DNA from: Rebecca billardiae RCC1528
Taxonomy: Eukaryota > Haptophyta
Length of the DNA stretch: 64,000 bases
Direction: 5' to 3'
Assembly: GCA_965240325.2 (NCBI GenBank)
Contig: OZ251234.1
Coordinates: 1,364,001 to 1,428,000, forward strand
A program made the position numbers and the translations under genes. How positions within the stretch are numbered: position 1 is the stretch's first letter; each line of letters starts with the position of its first letter. A model generated the notes under the pieces. The model ran no database searches. It was not told the origin of the DNA and was given only the letters and a program-made list of their open reading frames with translations. Below, piece after piece: positions 33,101 through 42,195 of the stretch.

Positions 33101-36100
33101 TGACGACGATGGTGGTGGAGGTGGCGGCCGCCACGCGGGGAGAGCTTATGCCCGACCCTCGCATAGACGCCATCCTTCTCATCGGGCTTGCGTGGTGGGA
33201 TGACAATGTCGACGCGGCAGCGGTCGCCGCGAGCGTGACCGGACGGGCCGACCACGGGCCCGCGGACGCAGACGATGCGGTTGGCTTGCACACCGACCTG
33301 CTCGTCTCAGGGCATGCCTTTGATCACGGGGATGGCGCACAGGGCATTTTCGGAGGCCGTGGGCACGCCGGCTTTGAGCACCTCACCCACGTCCGAGGCG
33401 GCGAGTGTGCGTTGCTGCGCACATTCTGCGACAAGGTCACACGCGCCGTGGACCCAGACGTCATCGTCGGATACGACACCGTGAGAGCGTCAATCGGATA
33501 CATCGTCCAACGCGGCGAGGTGCTCGGCCTCCCCATGCGGAAGCTGCTCGGGCGAGACGCTGTGGGGATCATGACCACGGCGGAGGAGCGGGCCATTGGG
33601 ATCCCGAACGCTGGCGAGAGGGCCGAGCCGCTTCGCGCAGACGGCACAGAATCGATGTTGCAGCTGTGGGACGAGCGTGCAGAGCTGGGAGACGACGATG
33701 AGCCTTTCGCGGTCGAGCATGGCGATCGAGGAGAAGAGGGCGCCGTGGCAGCAGGCGCACTAGCGCCGAAATCGCCCCTGACGGCAGCATGCGACGAGAA
33801 GCCGGCGGCGGCGGCCAGGCTATTTCCAGAGACGCCCCCCGATGCTCAGCAGCACGGTGGGAACGCTCCCGATGACCGCCATGGCGAAGGGCGTCGGCCG
33901 AAGCGCCTGACAGTCGGCTGGGGCGAGCGTGGTGGTTGCGGTGTGCCCTTTACCGGCCGGGTCGTCCTGAATGGATGGCGGCTCGCACGGGACGAGCTCA
34001 AACTGCGTGACTACACGTTCGAATCAGTGGTCCGGCATGTGCTTGGGGTGCGCACGCCACACTTGGTCGCGCACGTGATCTGCCGCCGCCTGCTGCACGG
34101 GTCTGGCCCAGAGCGATGGAGCGCCGCCGCGTACATCTCGCAGCGCGTGCGCCTTCTTGCCGGGCTAGTCGAGGCTCTGGAGACCATCTCGCGGACGTCG
34201 GAACTCGCGAGTGTCTTCGGTCTCGACTTTGTCTCCGTCATCACACGAGGTTCGCAGCTCCGCGTGGAGTCTGTGCTTCTCCGGCTCGCCAAACCGCGCG
34301 GCTACGTGCTCCTTTCGCCGTCAAAGCAGGCGGTCGCGTCGCAGCCACCGTTGCTTCACATACCGCTGATTCTGGAGCCCGAGGGTCGAGTGTACACCTC
34401 ACCTGTCCTCGTTTTGGATTTTCGATCGTTGTACCCATCGCTGATCATCGCGTACAACCTTTGCTACAGCACCGCGGTTGGGGAGGCGTCGACAGTGAAC
34501 GCCGCCGCGGATGAGAAGCTCGAGAGGGTGGGCAGCTCCACACACCAACCTCGACGATTCGGCGCGGGCTCTCTACGCGCAGACTGCAGTGACGTCGCGC
34601 GGCTCGCCGCCGAGGACTCCCTCTTTGTCGCGCCCAACGGTCTCATCTTTCTGAAGAGCTCTGCGCGCCCCGGTGTGCTGCCGCGCCTCGTCGCGGAGAT
34701 TCTGGACACTCGTGTCATGGTGAAGGGCGCGCTCAAGCGCGTGCTGACGCGCCACGGGTCATCGCTTTCAGATGGTGACAACTGCGCCGACGAGCGTGTG
34801 CGGCGGCTGCGCAGAAGCCTGGATGCGCGGCAGCTCGGGCTGAAGCTCCTCGCGAACGTGACCTACGGATACACCTCGGCATCCTTCTCAGGACGCATGC
34901 CGTGCGCGCCGCTTGCCGATGCGATTGTCTCCCTCGGCCGCGAGACGCTGCACAGGGCCATCAACGCGATTGTGGCGGACGAGGACGGTCAGTTCATGGG
35001 CGCGCGTGTTGTCTACGGCGACACGGACTCGCTGTTCGTGGAAGTGCCCGGAGCGAGCAGGGCGGAGGCATTTGAAGTTGGGCGCGCGATTGCTGCACGT
35101 GTCACCGCCACGGAGCCGCATCCCGTCGAGCTCGAGTTTGAAAAGGTTTATCATCCTTGCGTTCTCGTCACCAAAAAGCGGTACGCGGGTTTCGCGTGGA
35201 CTTCTGTTCGACAAGGCTCTCCTGCATTCGAAGTGAAAGGACTGGAGTCCGTACGCCGCGACTCGTGCGCGGCCGTGGCGAAGACCATGGACCGCGCCCT
35301 GCGCCTGCTTTTTGAGTCAGGCGGCGACCTGTCGTTGGCAAAGGCGGCTGTGCAGCGCGCGCTCGGCAAGCTGGCTGCAGGCACAGCGCCCATCTCGGAC
35401 TACGTCTTCGCTAAGGAGGTGCGACTGGGCACATATCGCGGGCTTTTGCCACCTGCAGCTGTGGTAGCGGCGCGTGCACTGAGAGCAGATCCCATGGTGG
35501 CGCCACAGCTCGGCGAGCGCGTTCCGTACGTCGTCGTCGCCGGTGGGTTGCATGCAAAGCTCGATGAGCTCGTGGTATCTCCGCGAGAGTTCCTGGCTCG
35601 TCGCGGGGCGCTGCAGCTGCACGCGACGTACTACATCACGAAACAGCTGCTACCTGCTCTGCAACGCGTGCTCGGCCTGGCCGGAGCAGACGTTTCGGCA
35701 TGGTTTGCCGCGGTTCCGAGAAGCGTTCGAGCGCAATCTGGGTCTGCACTGGCCATGCCCTCTGGGCACGACGCCAGGATCCGCGCATCGGGCACCATTC
35801 GAGCGTTCTACGCGAGCTCGCGTTGCGTGGTGTGCGACGACGTCTGCGTGGCCACGCTGTGCACTCGATGCAAGCATCAATCTCCGCAGCTCGCCGCGTG
35901 CTCGCTCGCCTGGCGGGCCCACGCGCTCGAGGCGCAGCTGTGTGCGCTTGACAGTGAGTGTGCTCGATGTGGGGAGCGCCCGCTATCTGAGTGCACCTCG
36001 CTGGACTGCGCCGTCTACCTCAGGCGGCAGCGGCTCGAAGTCAGGGACAGGATCGCAGGCACTGCTCGCGCGAACATCGAGCCCGATAGCAACACCGACG

Positions 36101-36198
36101 CGGCGATGAACGCCACCGTGCTGGAATCGGAGGCGCGCTTGCTGACGGCGGCGCTCTGGCGTGAGTTTGCTGGGCCCTCGTCGGATGCCCCCTTGTGA
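30115..36198 (+). CDS. REV3: DNA polymerase zeta catalytic subunit (REV3), 2027 aa
   Basis: Family-B polymerase for translesion DNA synthesis. The start is the ATG of MEDELRVRVVVVDYVLKPP, where the REV3 N-terminal domain begins (VPVVRVFGSTPDGQK, VHSVFPYILIRLDG). An in-frame extension upstream is not conserved. Residues ~300-1000 are low-complexity. The exonuclease-like domain starts near 1000 (TRGELMPDPRIDAI) and lacks the acidic proofreading residues, as in known REV3. Polymerase motifs are intact: DFRSLYPSLIIAYN (~1435), NVTYGYTSASFSGRMP (~1580) and YGDTDSLFV (~1634), with the catalytic aspartates present. The C terminus carries two cysteine clusters, CVVCDDVC...CTRC (~1904) and CARCGERPLSEC (~1950); in REV3 these bind zinc and an Fe-S cluster and dock accessory subunits. 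No introns, unlike the CHD gene. Confidence 0.95.
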   Translation: MEDELRVRVVVVDYVLKPPRPGLDCTHSRVTGVRLGRVPVVRVFGSTPDGQKVCAHVHSVFPYILIRLDGESTAQADVAALAVQLTRCVNAALDAAGQADGGARGRRGRTREHVFAALLREGTPIYGYHAHTRFYLKLCLVDPAAVSRVTALLHAGVILGRAWEVAEAHVPFWLQFFVDFNLVGMGQLRLTHARFRQPLPPATDQALAAGTRVLCESTVPMEWRAPADMVRESTCALELDCVASDIANPADVSRAALDTDVREVRLVRSLEGLWEEEQARLAALGGSQLRGVTPPSQSARQPAPHARTDAAERAHAAIAHAVRAKAVAAARSNAPAAPAAAPAASSAPLAIVGTQPDLYLEARDSAELDARADADAAAEAILDAWQCDDGGAEPTPPDEGGAGGATQLSSVPPASRAAPLTQGDEELRQLLALSLTPDSSEPHWLHDEMGALALTRDGGDSGDEGADGDESPDEDEARVTEAGAHHAVAGDGACDGSQPSQPGATPRQVATPLGTPLSLSAAELRATREAGDIIEATQADVRADGAGDDADDREPEEGSGSGMQGGLPAEGEPQATGAAGGNPLAAVAVAVASARLPSEGRAAPEPGPHLDAHAGAHQAQHALACSQAAFSALRPTDLACCEPRRTAVERMGPAPAAAARADQASVPPRASCTQRACARSSDSDRDVDDAAQVRIASPKYDDGARFTAWHADAGLRAVGAADGITGGHSDDDADMLSAEHATAGAPLTVLGRMLLPPPAHRARDGMEAKPSASVHPFNVRFERHGIPEAEASDNPGLRRGPVLRWSAVPPTAAELTGTLRAHNLPRIAYDEPHYRRLVDAPARQVTVHANRPFHLRPPTLSSLRPFTATAEARARGRVAHSSAAVLRYVPRPPSAAETTEWLAHHRDAAARASGCIIEGAAAAARNAADCAAQKDAALAVSGAGALPRLHAQHCRPVPVPAMSATTPPSPHKRAPPPAHDQRTSPQRAEPAHGLGVTTMVVEVAAATRGELMPDPRIDAILLIGLAWWDDNVDAAAVAASVTGRADHGPADADDAVGLHTDLLVSGHAFDHGDGAQGIFGGRGHAGFEHLTHVRGGECALLRTFCDKVTRAVDPDVIVGYDTVRASIGYIVQRGEVLGLPMRKLLGRDAVGIMTTAEERAIGIPNAGERAEPLRADGTESMLQLWDERAELGDDDEPFAVEHGDRGEEGAVAAGALAPKSPLTAACDEKPAAAARLFPETPPDAQQHGGNAPDDRHGEGRRPKRLTVGWGERGGCGVPFTGRVVLNGWRLARDELKLRDYTFESVVRHVLGVRTPHLVAHVICRRLLHGSGPERWSAAAYISQRVRLLAGLVEALETISRTSELASVFGLDFVSVITRGSQLRVESVLLRLAKPRGYVLLSPSKQAVASQPPLLHIPLILEPEGRVYTSPVLVLDFRSLYPSLIIAYNLCYSTAVGEASTVNAAADEKLERVGSSTHQPRRFGAGSLRADCSDVARLAAEDSLFVAPNGLIFLKSSARPGVLPRLVAEILDTRVMVKGALKRVLTRHGSSLSDGDNCADERVRRLRRSLDARQLGLKLLANVTYGYTSASFSGRMPCAPLADAIVSLGRETLHRAINAIVADEDGQFMGARVVYGDTDSLFVEVPGASRAEAFEVGRAIAARVTATEPHPVELEFEKVYHPCVLVTKKRYAGFAWTSVRQGSPAFEVKGLESVRRDSCAAVAKTMDRALRLLFESGGDLSLAKAAVQRALGKLAAGTAPISDYVFAKEVRLGTYRGLLPPAAVVAARALRADPMVAPQLGERVPYVVVAGGLHAKLDELVVSPREFLARRGALQLHATYYITKQLLPALQRVLGLAGADVSAWFAAVPRSVRAQSGSALAMPSGHDARIRASGTIRAFYASSRCVVCDDVCVATLCTRCKHQSPQLAACSLAWRAHALEAQLCALDSECARCGERPLSECTSLDCAVYLRRQRLEVRDRIAGTARANIEPDSNTDAAMNATVLESEARLLTAALWREFAGPSSDAPL

Positions 36199-36387
36199 AT
36201 GACACGGACTATTATTACTGTATCAGCAAACCCCTTAATTCCTTTGGTATCAGTATGGCGTCACGCCACAGGTGGTCTTCCGGCTAGACGCACGCCGAGC
36301 TGGTGATTGCAAATTGAGACCAGGCGTTTTCCCGCTGCGTGACTGGTAAGTTGGCCGATTTCATGGCGACTCCATGCTGTTTTGTGC

Positions 36388-36576
36388 CTATTTATTTCCG
36401 TGATTTACCACGGGCAATGGGAAGATATTCCACCGCTGCATTTCATCAATCCGCATCATCCGGTTGATGGGTGAGACCCTGAGTCCGGAAATGGGTACTG
36501 GGATGCACGGGGGCAGCCTGGAATATTTCACTCTCCCGGACTTGAGATTCTCGGAGGTGAGTACTTTCGCGGGCAT
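36388..36576 (-). CDS. Small ORF, 62 aa, in AT-richer island
   Basis: ATG to TAG. The composition is unlike the local Ala/Arg-rich style: it contains RLPPCIPVPISGLRVSPINR and ends in a PLPVV segment. No known motif. It is divergent from the next small ORF with 22 bp between start codons. Confidence 0.3.
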   Translation of the reverse strand: MPAKVLTSENLKSGRVKYSRLPPCIPVPISGLRVSPINRMMRIDEMQRWNIFPLPVVNHGNK

Positions 36577-36598
36577 TATGGTAAGGTAATATAGCGTT

Positions 36599-36778
36599 AT
36601 GATTCCCCTGCGGAGATATTATTTGGGATTTGTGATTTATGGGTACACGAAGGCGCGCGAGCGACTACGTCGACAGTGGCTGAATATGTACCGGAGGCGG
36701 GAAGAGATTTCGTTCCGCCGGTCATCGGCCATTTCAGTCACTGATCTTCAGCTCTTCGCCTGCCCTGCCCTTGACTAA
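36599..36778 (+). CDS. Small ORF, 59 aa, in AT-richer island
   Basis: ATG to TAA. It begins MIPLRRYYLGFVIYGYTKAR, continues with a very basic helix (RLRRQWLNMYRRREE), and ends CPALD. No known motif. The pairing with the divergent 62-aa frame suggests a small transferred or viral-like module, but this is speculative. Confidence 0.3.
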   Translation: MIPLRRYYLGFVIYGYTKARERLRRQWLNMYRRREEISFRRSSAISVTDLQLFACPALD

Positions 36779-37252
36779 TTCTATGATTTAAAGACACAGG
36801 CACGAGGGCGCAGCTCTCCTGATTCGTCTGTAGTGGTACTGGTCGAAGCTTGCAGCAGTTGACTTGACCGACCATCGACGTAGACATTTTCCACGGGCAT
36901 GCCGTCGCGTACAGGCGCCGTACAGCGCCGAGGCAGTGTGCAGCAAACGGGGGTCGGGCCAGGGAATGATGAGAACGTGAGTGGGACTGGGTCGCCGGCT
37001 GGGGAGATGAACCAGCCGGCGGATGCTCCACCACAGCAGTGACCAAACCGTCACCAAGTACCAGAGCAGTCGACTCAATACTGGTAGCGCAGCGGGAATT
37101 TTCGCGGCGCTTCGTCGCCGCCAATCCGTACATAGTTCCACGCGCCGATGAGTGTACGGCAGTTCTAGTACTCCACAGCAAGAGGCGCCGCCGCCGCCAC
37201 ATCACCCGTCCTCGTCGGCCAGCATGATGCGTGCAGCCGTACTTGCCCGACT

Positions 37253-38452
37253 CTATCTCACACGGTACAAATGAATTTGCTCGAAGATCTCGTTCTGCTC
37301 TGCGAGCGCTTCGGAATGGAAGGCGCTTGCGTCTACCGATGCTTCCTCGAGCTCCTCTTGGTGAGGGTACGGATACGAGAGCGGCATCTCCTCGAGCCAG
37401 GCGTCGACATCCACGTCTGCACCCGCGCGCGTGACAGACTCGCGCACAGCTGGCACGGTCACGAGCAGCAGTCCGCGCTGCGTCAGCAGTTGGCGCATGC
37501 ACTTCCACATACCCGCCTGCTCCGCGCGGTCGTGGAAGAACTCGAAGACGTTGTTCATGATCACAACATCCGCTGTGCGTAGCAGCTCGGCGCAGTCACG
37601 CACATCGGCGTGCTGCGCCTGATGGTGGGCAGGCGAGCAGCGCCGCCGCCAGGGGAGGGCGGGGGGTATCAGGGGCTGTTGCTGCAGGCTCAGCAAAACG
37701 CCGCCGTGGCACGCAGCGAGTCTTCACGCACGGGCCGCGCGCACCTCCACGCGACTGCTGAGTGCAAAGCGCCTGATCATATCAGTCTGGAGCTCGGCGA
37801 AGAACGAATTGGTTTCGACCCCGATGATTCGCCTCGCTTCGGTGAACAGGGCGGCTGCGTAGAGCACAGCGCCGAGGCGTGAGCCCACATCGACCACGGT
37901 CTTGTTCTTGAGCTGGTCGCCGAGCACGCGCTCCGAGAAGATGAAGCGCAGCTGCTCGACGGAGAAGGAGTGCGAGATGAAGTTCAGCGGCCGCACGTCG
38001 CGCGGGGCGTTGCCCGCATGGTAGTGCCGGCTCAGCTTGCCCTCGGCGACCAGGTCGTCCAGCTCCGACTCGTCGTACAGGAACGCGTCCACGTGCTCCG
38101 TGTTCTCGGCCGTGAAGCCCTCGAAGATACCCGACGCGGGGAAGTGGATCTCCTCCGCTGGTGCGCATGCACGCGGGCCCATCCGCGTGCGTAGCTCTTG
38201 CCGAATCGCTTCCAGCGCCTCTTCGCTCGACACGTCGCGCGGCATGATGCACGCTGGCCGGGGAGCATCCGCTTCGTGCGTGGCGACGCGGCCAGCGGCG
38301 CGCCAGAGGAACGCGAGGCGCATGTCGGCATGGAGACTGCCGAGCGCAGCTTCTAGAGCGCACTCGAAGGCGGCCTCCGCCCTCGCAAGCGCAGCTGGCC
38401 AACGACCGGAATCGTCGTCGGCCGAGGCACGTGAGCGCTTTCGAGGCGCCAT
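37253..38452 (-). CDS. Class I SAM-dependent methyltransferase-like, 357 aa, two exons
   Basis: Exon 1 is 38452-37745 and exon 2 is 37618-37253, joined in phase 0 across a 126-bp intron (GAG|GTGCGC ... CATCAG|GCG). The Rossmann methyltransferase fold is visible: motif I VVDVGSRLGAVLYAA (~residue 193), the acidic end of strand 2 in RIIGVETNSF, then after the splice HADVRDCAELLRTADVVIMN and a VFEFFHD segment typical of motif IV. Upstream is a conserved-looking lead-in, HSFSVEQLRFIFSERVL. The N terminus (APRKRSRAS) resembles a nuclear localisation signal. The general arrangement is reminiscent of DOT1-like or protist arginine/lysine methyltransferases, but the substrate cannot be told. The ATG at 38452 is chosen; upstream in-frame ATGs precede poor coding sequence. 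Confidence 0.7.
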
Positions 38453-38734
38453 CGTGGTGAAGACGAGTATTTTGTGCGCGTTTATTTTTGTCGCGCGCGC
38501 GCATTTATTCAACAAATAAATAGATCGCGTCGTCATCGGATTATCAGCGCGGCAGACGCGCGCAGCACCGCCGCCGCGCGCCGCACCCCGCGCCATCACA
38601 GGCGCCCGGGCCCATCACAGACGCAGAGAGTGAATAGTGCTGACGACCGTACTCGCGCCACCACCACCATCTTCACCAGGCACACTACTGGCCAATCGTC
38701 CGGGCGTCCGGTGCGCGACAGTCCCGCTCTGCGC

Positions 38735-40141
38735 TCACTTTGCCTTGACGAAGCCCCCCGCGCTTGCTGCCAGCCAGAACTCGTGCGCCAGGTCGCCGTC
38801 GTCGTCGCGCTGCAGCGATGGGTCGTCTGCCGTGGGCTCACTCGGCACCAGATCGCCAAAGAGCATGTCCTGCTCATCGACCTCCTGCACGACGGGCTGC
38901 CGTCGGCGCGCCGCCTCTCGCCGCCGAACCCGCTCGGCCTGCGCGACGCGGGCAAGCGCGGCGGCGCGGCGGCGCACAGCGATGTGAGTGGCGGCCCTGC
39001 TGCAGGCTGGCGCGCCCAGCCGCATTGCGCGCGCGGGCACGCAAGGCGAGGCTCGCGCATCGCGGCGCACCTGCAGGTCAGCGAGCGAGCGCGCGCCGCT
39101 TCCCCAGCCCGTGAACGCGCCACTCAGCGCTGCCTCGCCCAGCGACAGCCTGCGTGTGCGCAGGGCCGCGGGCAGGAGGGCGCGCGGGCGCTGTGAGTGC
39201 GAGTGAGCGCGCCACAGGACGCGCACCTCGCGCATGGGCACACGGAAGCGCGCGCACCTGCTGACACTGAGGGCAACGCTGACGTCCAGCACGTGGTGCG
39301 TGACGCTGGCCCAGTAGCCAAGATCAAGCGTGCGCAGCCAGTCCACCCACCCGGGCTCGGCCTCATCCGCCTCGCGGCCCGGCGGCGGCAGGATGCTGCA
39401 GCGCAGCTGCGCCAGCGCGCTCAGAAGAGCGCCGGCCGCGCCGACGGCGAGCGGCGCGTACGCAAACAGGCGCGCGCGCGAGCGGTTGGCCTCATCCACG
39501 AGGCTTGTCGCCGGCACGAGTGCACCTGCCGCGTCCGGCGCACTGCCCCCGCCATCGCGCCGCGCGTGCGGCGCGAGGTAGAAGGCGAGCCATCGGCCGA
39601 TCGCGACTGAGGACAGGAGCACGGCCGCGGCGGCAGCCGCGCACGCAGCGAGAAATCGCGGCTCGGTCACCGCGCCCGCTGGCGGCGCGTCGGCGAGGGC
39701 GTTGTCGGCGCAGGCAAACGCCGCGGCGATCGGCAGCACGAGCTGAGACGCTGCGCTCGCCCAGCTCACGTCGCGGATGCGCGCCAGCGAACGAGCGCAG
39801 CCGAGCGCGTACAGCGCGCACGCGACGGCACGCGTGAGCGTGAGCAGCGAGCCGGCGTCGAGCAGCACGCCGCCGTCAGCGACGCCTGCCAATACGTCGG
39901 CGACAAACGACGCGCCTAGCCCGGCGGCGAAGAGCGAACCGCCGTGCAATCCTGCAGGCGCGTGCCATGGCCGCCTGCACTCGAGCACCACAGCTGCCGC
40001 GCAGCACAACGCCTGGGCGGGCGCGAGGATCGCAGCAGGGCGGTGCGCGCCGAGGGCCCACACCACGCTCTCCAGCGCTCGCGCCAGCACGCCCGCGCCG
40101 ATCAGGCCGAGCGAGTGATACAGAGCTGACTCGTTGGCCAT
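38735..40141 (-). CDS. Multipass membrane protein, 468 aa, unknown family
   Basis: Start taken at the ATG of MANESALYHSLGLIGAG; the frame is open further upstream, but that part is not hydrophobic or patterned. About eight Ala/Leu/Val-rich membrane spans lie in the first 310 residues, among them QALCCAAAVVLE, GLGASFVADVLAGV, LPIAAAFACA and ACAAAAAAVLLSSVAI. The final third is cytosolic, Arg-rich and then acidic (EVDEQDMLFGDLVPSE), ending FWLAASAGGFVKAK. No transporter or channel motif is recognised. It is divergent from the UBE2J gene, with TIR element B in the shared upstream region. The topology count is by eye and may be off by one or two spans. Confidence 0.6.
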   Translation of the reverse strand: MANESALYHSLGLIGAGVLARALESVVWALGAHRPAAILAPAQALCCAAAVVLECRRPWHAPAGLHGGSLFAAGLGASFVADVLAGVADGGVLLDAGSLLTLTRAVACALYALGCARSLARIRDVSWASAASQLVLPIAAAFACADNALADAPPAGAVTEPRFLAACAAAAAAVLLSSVAIGRWLAFYLAPHARRDGGGSAPDAAGALVPATSLVDEANRSRARLFAYAPLAVGAAGALLSALAQLRCSILPPPGREADEAEPGWVDWLRTLDLGYWASVTHHVLDVSVALSVSRCARFRVPMREVRVLWRAHSHSQRPRALLPAALRTRRLSLGEAALSGAFTGWGSGARSLADLQVRRDARASPCVPARAMRLGAPACSRAATHIAVRRRAAALARVAQAERVRRREAARRRQPVVQEVDEQDMLFGDLVPSEPTADDPSLQRDDDGDLAHEFWLAASAGGFVKAK

Positions 40142-40490
40142 CACCGCCCCGTCGGAATGCGCGATGCGCCGCGCGCTCTGCTCTCCAATCCAGCGCTGGA
40201 GGTTGCCGCGTTGCTCCAGCAAGGTCGATCTCAAGATACAGTCTTGAAGATTGAAGATCATTCTGACGGATGATCAAGATCGATTGTGATTTTCGTGCCT
40301 TGCCTGCCGCCGCCCACCTTGAGTCCCAGCACTGTCGTCAGCTTTCTGTACGTACCATATTCAATATGGGGGCTTGTTCTCCCAACCTGCTCTTCTTGTT
40401 CATCACACCCGGCAAGGGTGACGGTCGTGAGCAGGTCCCCCTCGCCGCCGCCGGACGGGGACGCACGGCCGCGCGGGCGGGGCCGCTGGG

Positions 40491-41223
40491 CAAGGGCCGT
40501 AAGGGCACCCAACCCCCAGTGCGAAAGGCTCGGAGGTTGGGGGGGGTCTGTTTGTCTCTGTGGCCTGCGTCGCCGCCCGGCGTGCTTCGGTTCTCCCTCT
40601 CGCCACGGGCGGCGATGCCGAACCCGGACGGCTCGCCTCTGAGCGGCGCGGGTCGAGGCTCTCCTGGCACCCGCGTGAGTCCGCGAGGCTCGCCTCTTTC
40701 GCCTCTCGGCCCGTGCAATCGGCCGTTGCCAACGCGGCGCGTGAGCTCACTCGTGCCGTGCGCGCCAGCAGCAAACGGAGCGCTCGGGCTGCCTGCACCG
40801 GGCACGCAGGGGCAAGCGTGGGCGTGCGCTGCGCCAGGCAGCGCGCAGCCGGCTGCGCGCGCGCTGCGCCTCGACAGTAACCTCGGCCATGTCCGCCTGA
40901 CTCACTTCCGTTCCCGGCGGTCGGCCGCTCGACTCACGTCGCGCGTCGTGGCCTGTCAGCCGAGCCTGCGCTCGCCGCCCACGTGCGCAGTCGCCGCCGC
41001 GCTCGCCGCGGGGCCGCTCGCCCCCACCTCCGCCTCCACCTCCGCCTCGCCATCAGCACTGTCCGCCTCGCCCGCCGCGCGCCGCTCGCCGCGGCGCCCC
41101 GTCATGCCCGCACCGCCTCGCCTCCCACGTCTTCGGCTCGGGCAGGCAGGCCACTCGCGGATGCGAGCACAACAGACCCCCCCCAACCTCCGCACTGGGG
41201 GTTGGGTGCCCTTACGGCCCTTG
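40491..41223. mobile_element. TIR element B, 733 bp, 7-bp target duplication
   Basis: The terminal inverted repeats start CAAGGGCCGTAAGGGCACCC and match perfectly for 33 bp. After a 9-bp indel they match for another 20 bp around a poly-G stretch. The flanks carry a direct 7-bp duplication CGCTGGG at 40484-40490 and 41224-41230. The interior has no coding signal that I recognise, so it is a MITE-sized non-autonomous element. It fills most of the divergent promoter region between the multipass membrane protein and UBE2J, ending 66 bp before the UBE2J ATG. Confidence 0.85.
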
Positions 41224-41289
41224 CGCTGGGGTCGGACTGGGGTCTGGCCGGAGGCTCTTCCCTCGCGCCCAGCCAGAGCGCCGGAGTCG

Positions 41290-42195
41290 ATGGCGACGGA
41301 GGCGCAGGCCGCGCCGCGGTACAATGCCAAGCTGCCGTCCGTCAAGCGCCTCCTGCAGGAGGCTCGTGAGCTTGAGCTCGAGCCGAACGAGCAGTTCCGC
41401 GCGGCCCCGCTCGAGGACAACCTCTTCGAGTGGCACTTCACCGTCGCCGGCCCTGGCGGCACGCCGTTTGAGGGCGGGCGCTACCACGGCCGCCTGCTCA
41501 TGCCGTCCGAGTACCCGCTCAAGCCGCCGGCCGTGATGATACTCACGCCAAACGGTCGCTTCGAGGTGCGCAAGCGCATTTGCCTCTCCGTCTCCGACTT
41601 CCACCCGGAGAGCTGGCAGCCCGCGTGGGGCGTGCGCTCGATCCTGACCGCGCTGGTCGCCTTCTTCCCGACGCCGTCGGACGGCGCGATCGGCGCGCTC
41701 GACTACACGGAAGCCGAGCGCGAGCGGCTCGCCGCATGCTCGCTTCAGTGGGAGTGCGCCACATGCGGCGCGTGCATGCGCACCGCGCTGCAAGTGCGCG
41801 CTGCGGCATGCCCTGCGGCGCAGGCGCCCGCAGCCGCGTGCGCGCCTGTGACGCTCTGCCCGCCAGCGGCCGCTGCGCCCGCTGCTGCTGATGCCCTGAC
41901 GACCATCGCCCAACCGGCTGGCGGTGGTGACGACGGCGGTGTTCTAGCGCCCGCGGCCGACGTGAGCGCAGCCCCACCCGCAGCCGCCGACACTTCGCGC
42001 GCTGAGCCCGCGCTGGCTGGAGCCATGCGCGCTCGTGAGCCGGCTGCGCGTCGGCGCGCCGTGCCGGCGGGGGCAGCTCGAGCAGCACAACACCATTCGG
42101 GCGCTGCCGATCGCATCCTCGGGCAGCTGGCATGGGCCCTCGCAGTGCTCATTGGCGCGCTCGTCCTCAATAAGATCTGGCCACGTGCATCATGA
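41290..42195 (+). CDS. UBE2J: Ubiquitin-conjugating enzyme E2 J (Ubc6-type), tail-anchored, 301 aa
   Basis: E2 enzyme of ER-associated degradation. The start is MATEAQAAPRYNAKLPSVKR, where family members begin. The UBC fold follows (WHFTVAGPGGTPFEGGRYHG, YPLKPPAVMILTPNGRFEV). The catalytic cysteine lies in RKRICLSVSDFHPESW at about residue 100, in the Ubc6/UBE2J-specific setting (ICLSxSxxHPExWQPxW) rather than the usual HPNI context. After an Ala-rich linker of ~120 residues with several cysteines, a C-terminal hydrophobic anchor (LAWALAVLIGALVL, then NKIWPRAS) places it on the ER membrane facing the cytosol. No introns. A long open frame upstream is non-coding sequence running through TIR element B. 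Confidence 0.92.
   Translation: MATEAQAAPRYNAKLPSVKRLLQEARELELEPNEQFRAAPLEDNLFEWHFTVAGPGGTPFEGGRYHGRLLMPSEYPLKPPAVMILTPNGRFEVRKRICLSVSDFHPESWQPAWGVRSILTALVAFFPTPSDGAIGALDYTEAERERLAACSLQWECATCGACMRTALQVRAAACPAAQAPAAACAPVTLCPPAAAAPAAADALTTIAQPAGGGDDGGVLAPAADVSAAPPAAADTSRAEPALAGAMRAREPAARRRAVPAGAARAAQHHSGAADRILGQLAWALAVLIGALVLNKIWPRAS

Larger units (their letters stand above)
36199..37252. other. AT-richer intergenic island
   Basis: Downstream of REV3. GC content is clearly lower than in the flanking genes through about 36.8 kb, where two short divergent open frames sit (separate entries). 36.8-37.25 kb shows nothing. Confidence 0.5.

Noticed and set aside
40270-41289. A 340-residue N-terminal extension of UBE2J
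   Set aside because: It runs through TIR element B and low-complexity sequence; the E2 family starts at the ATG at 41290.
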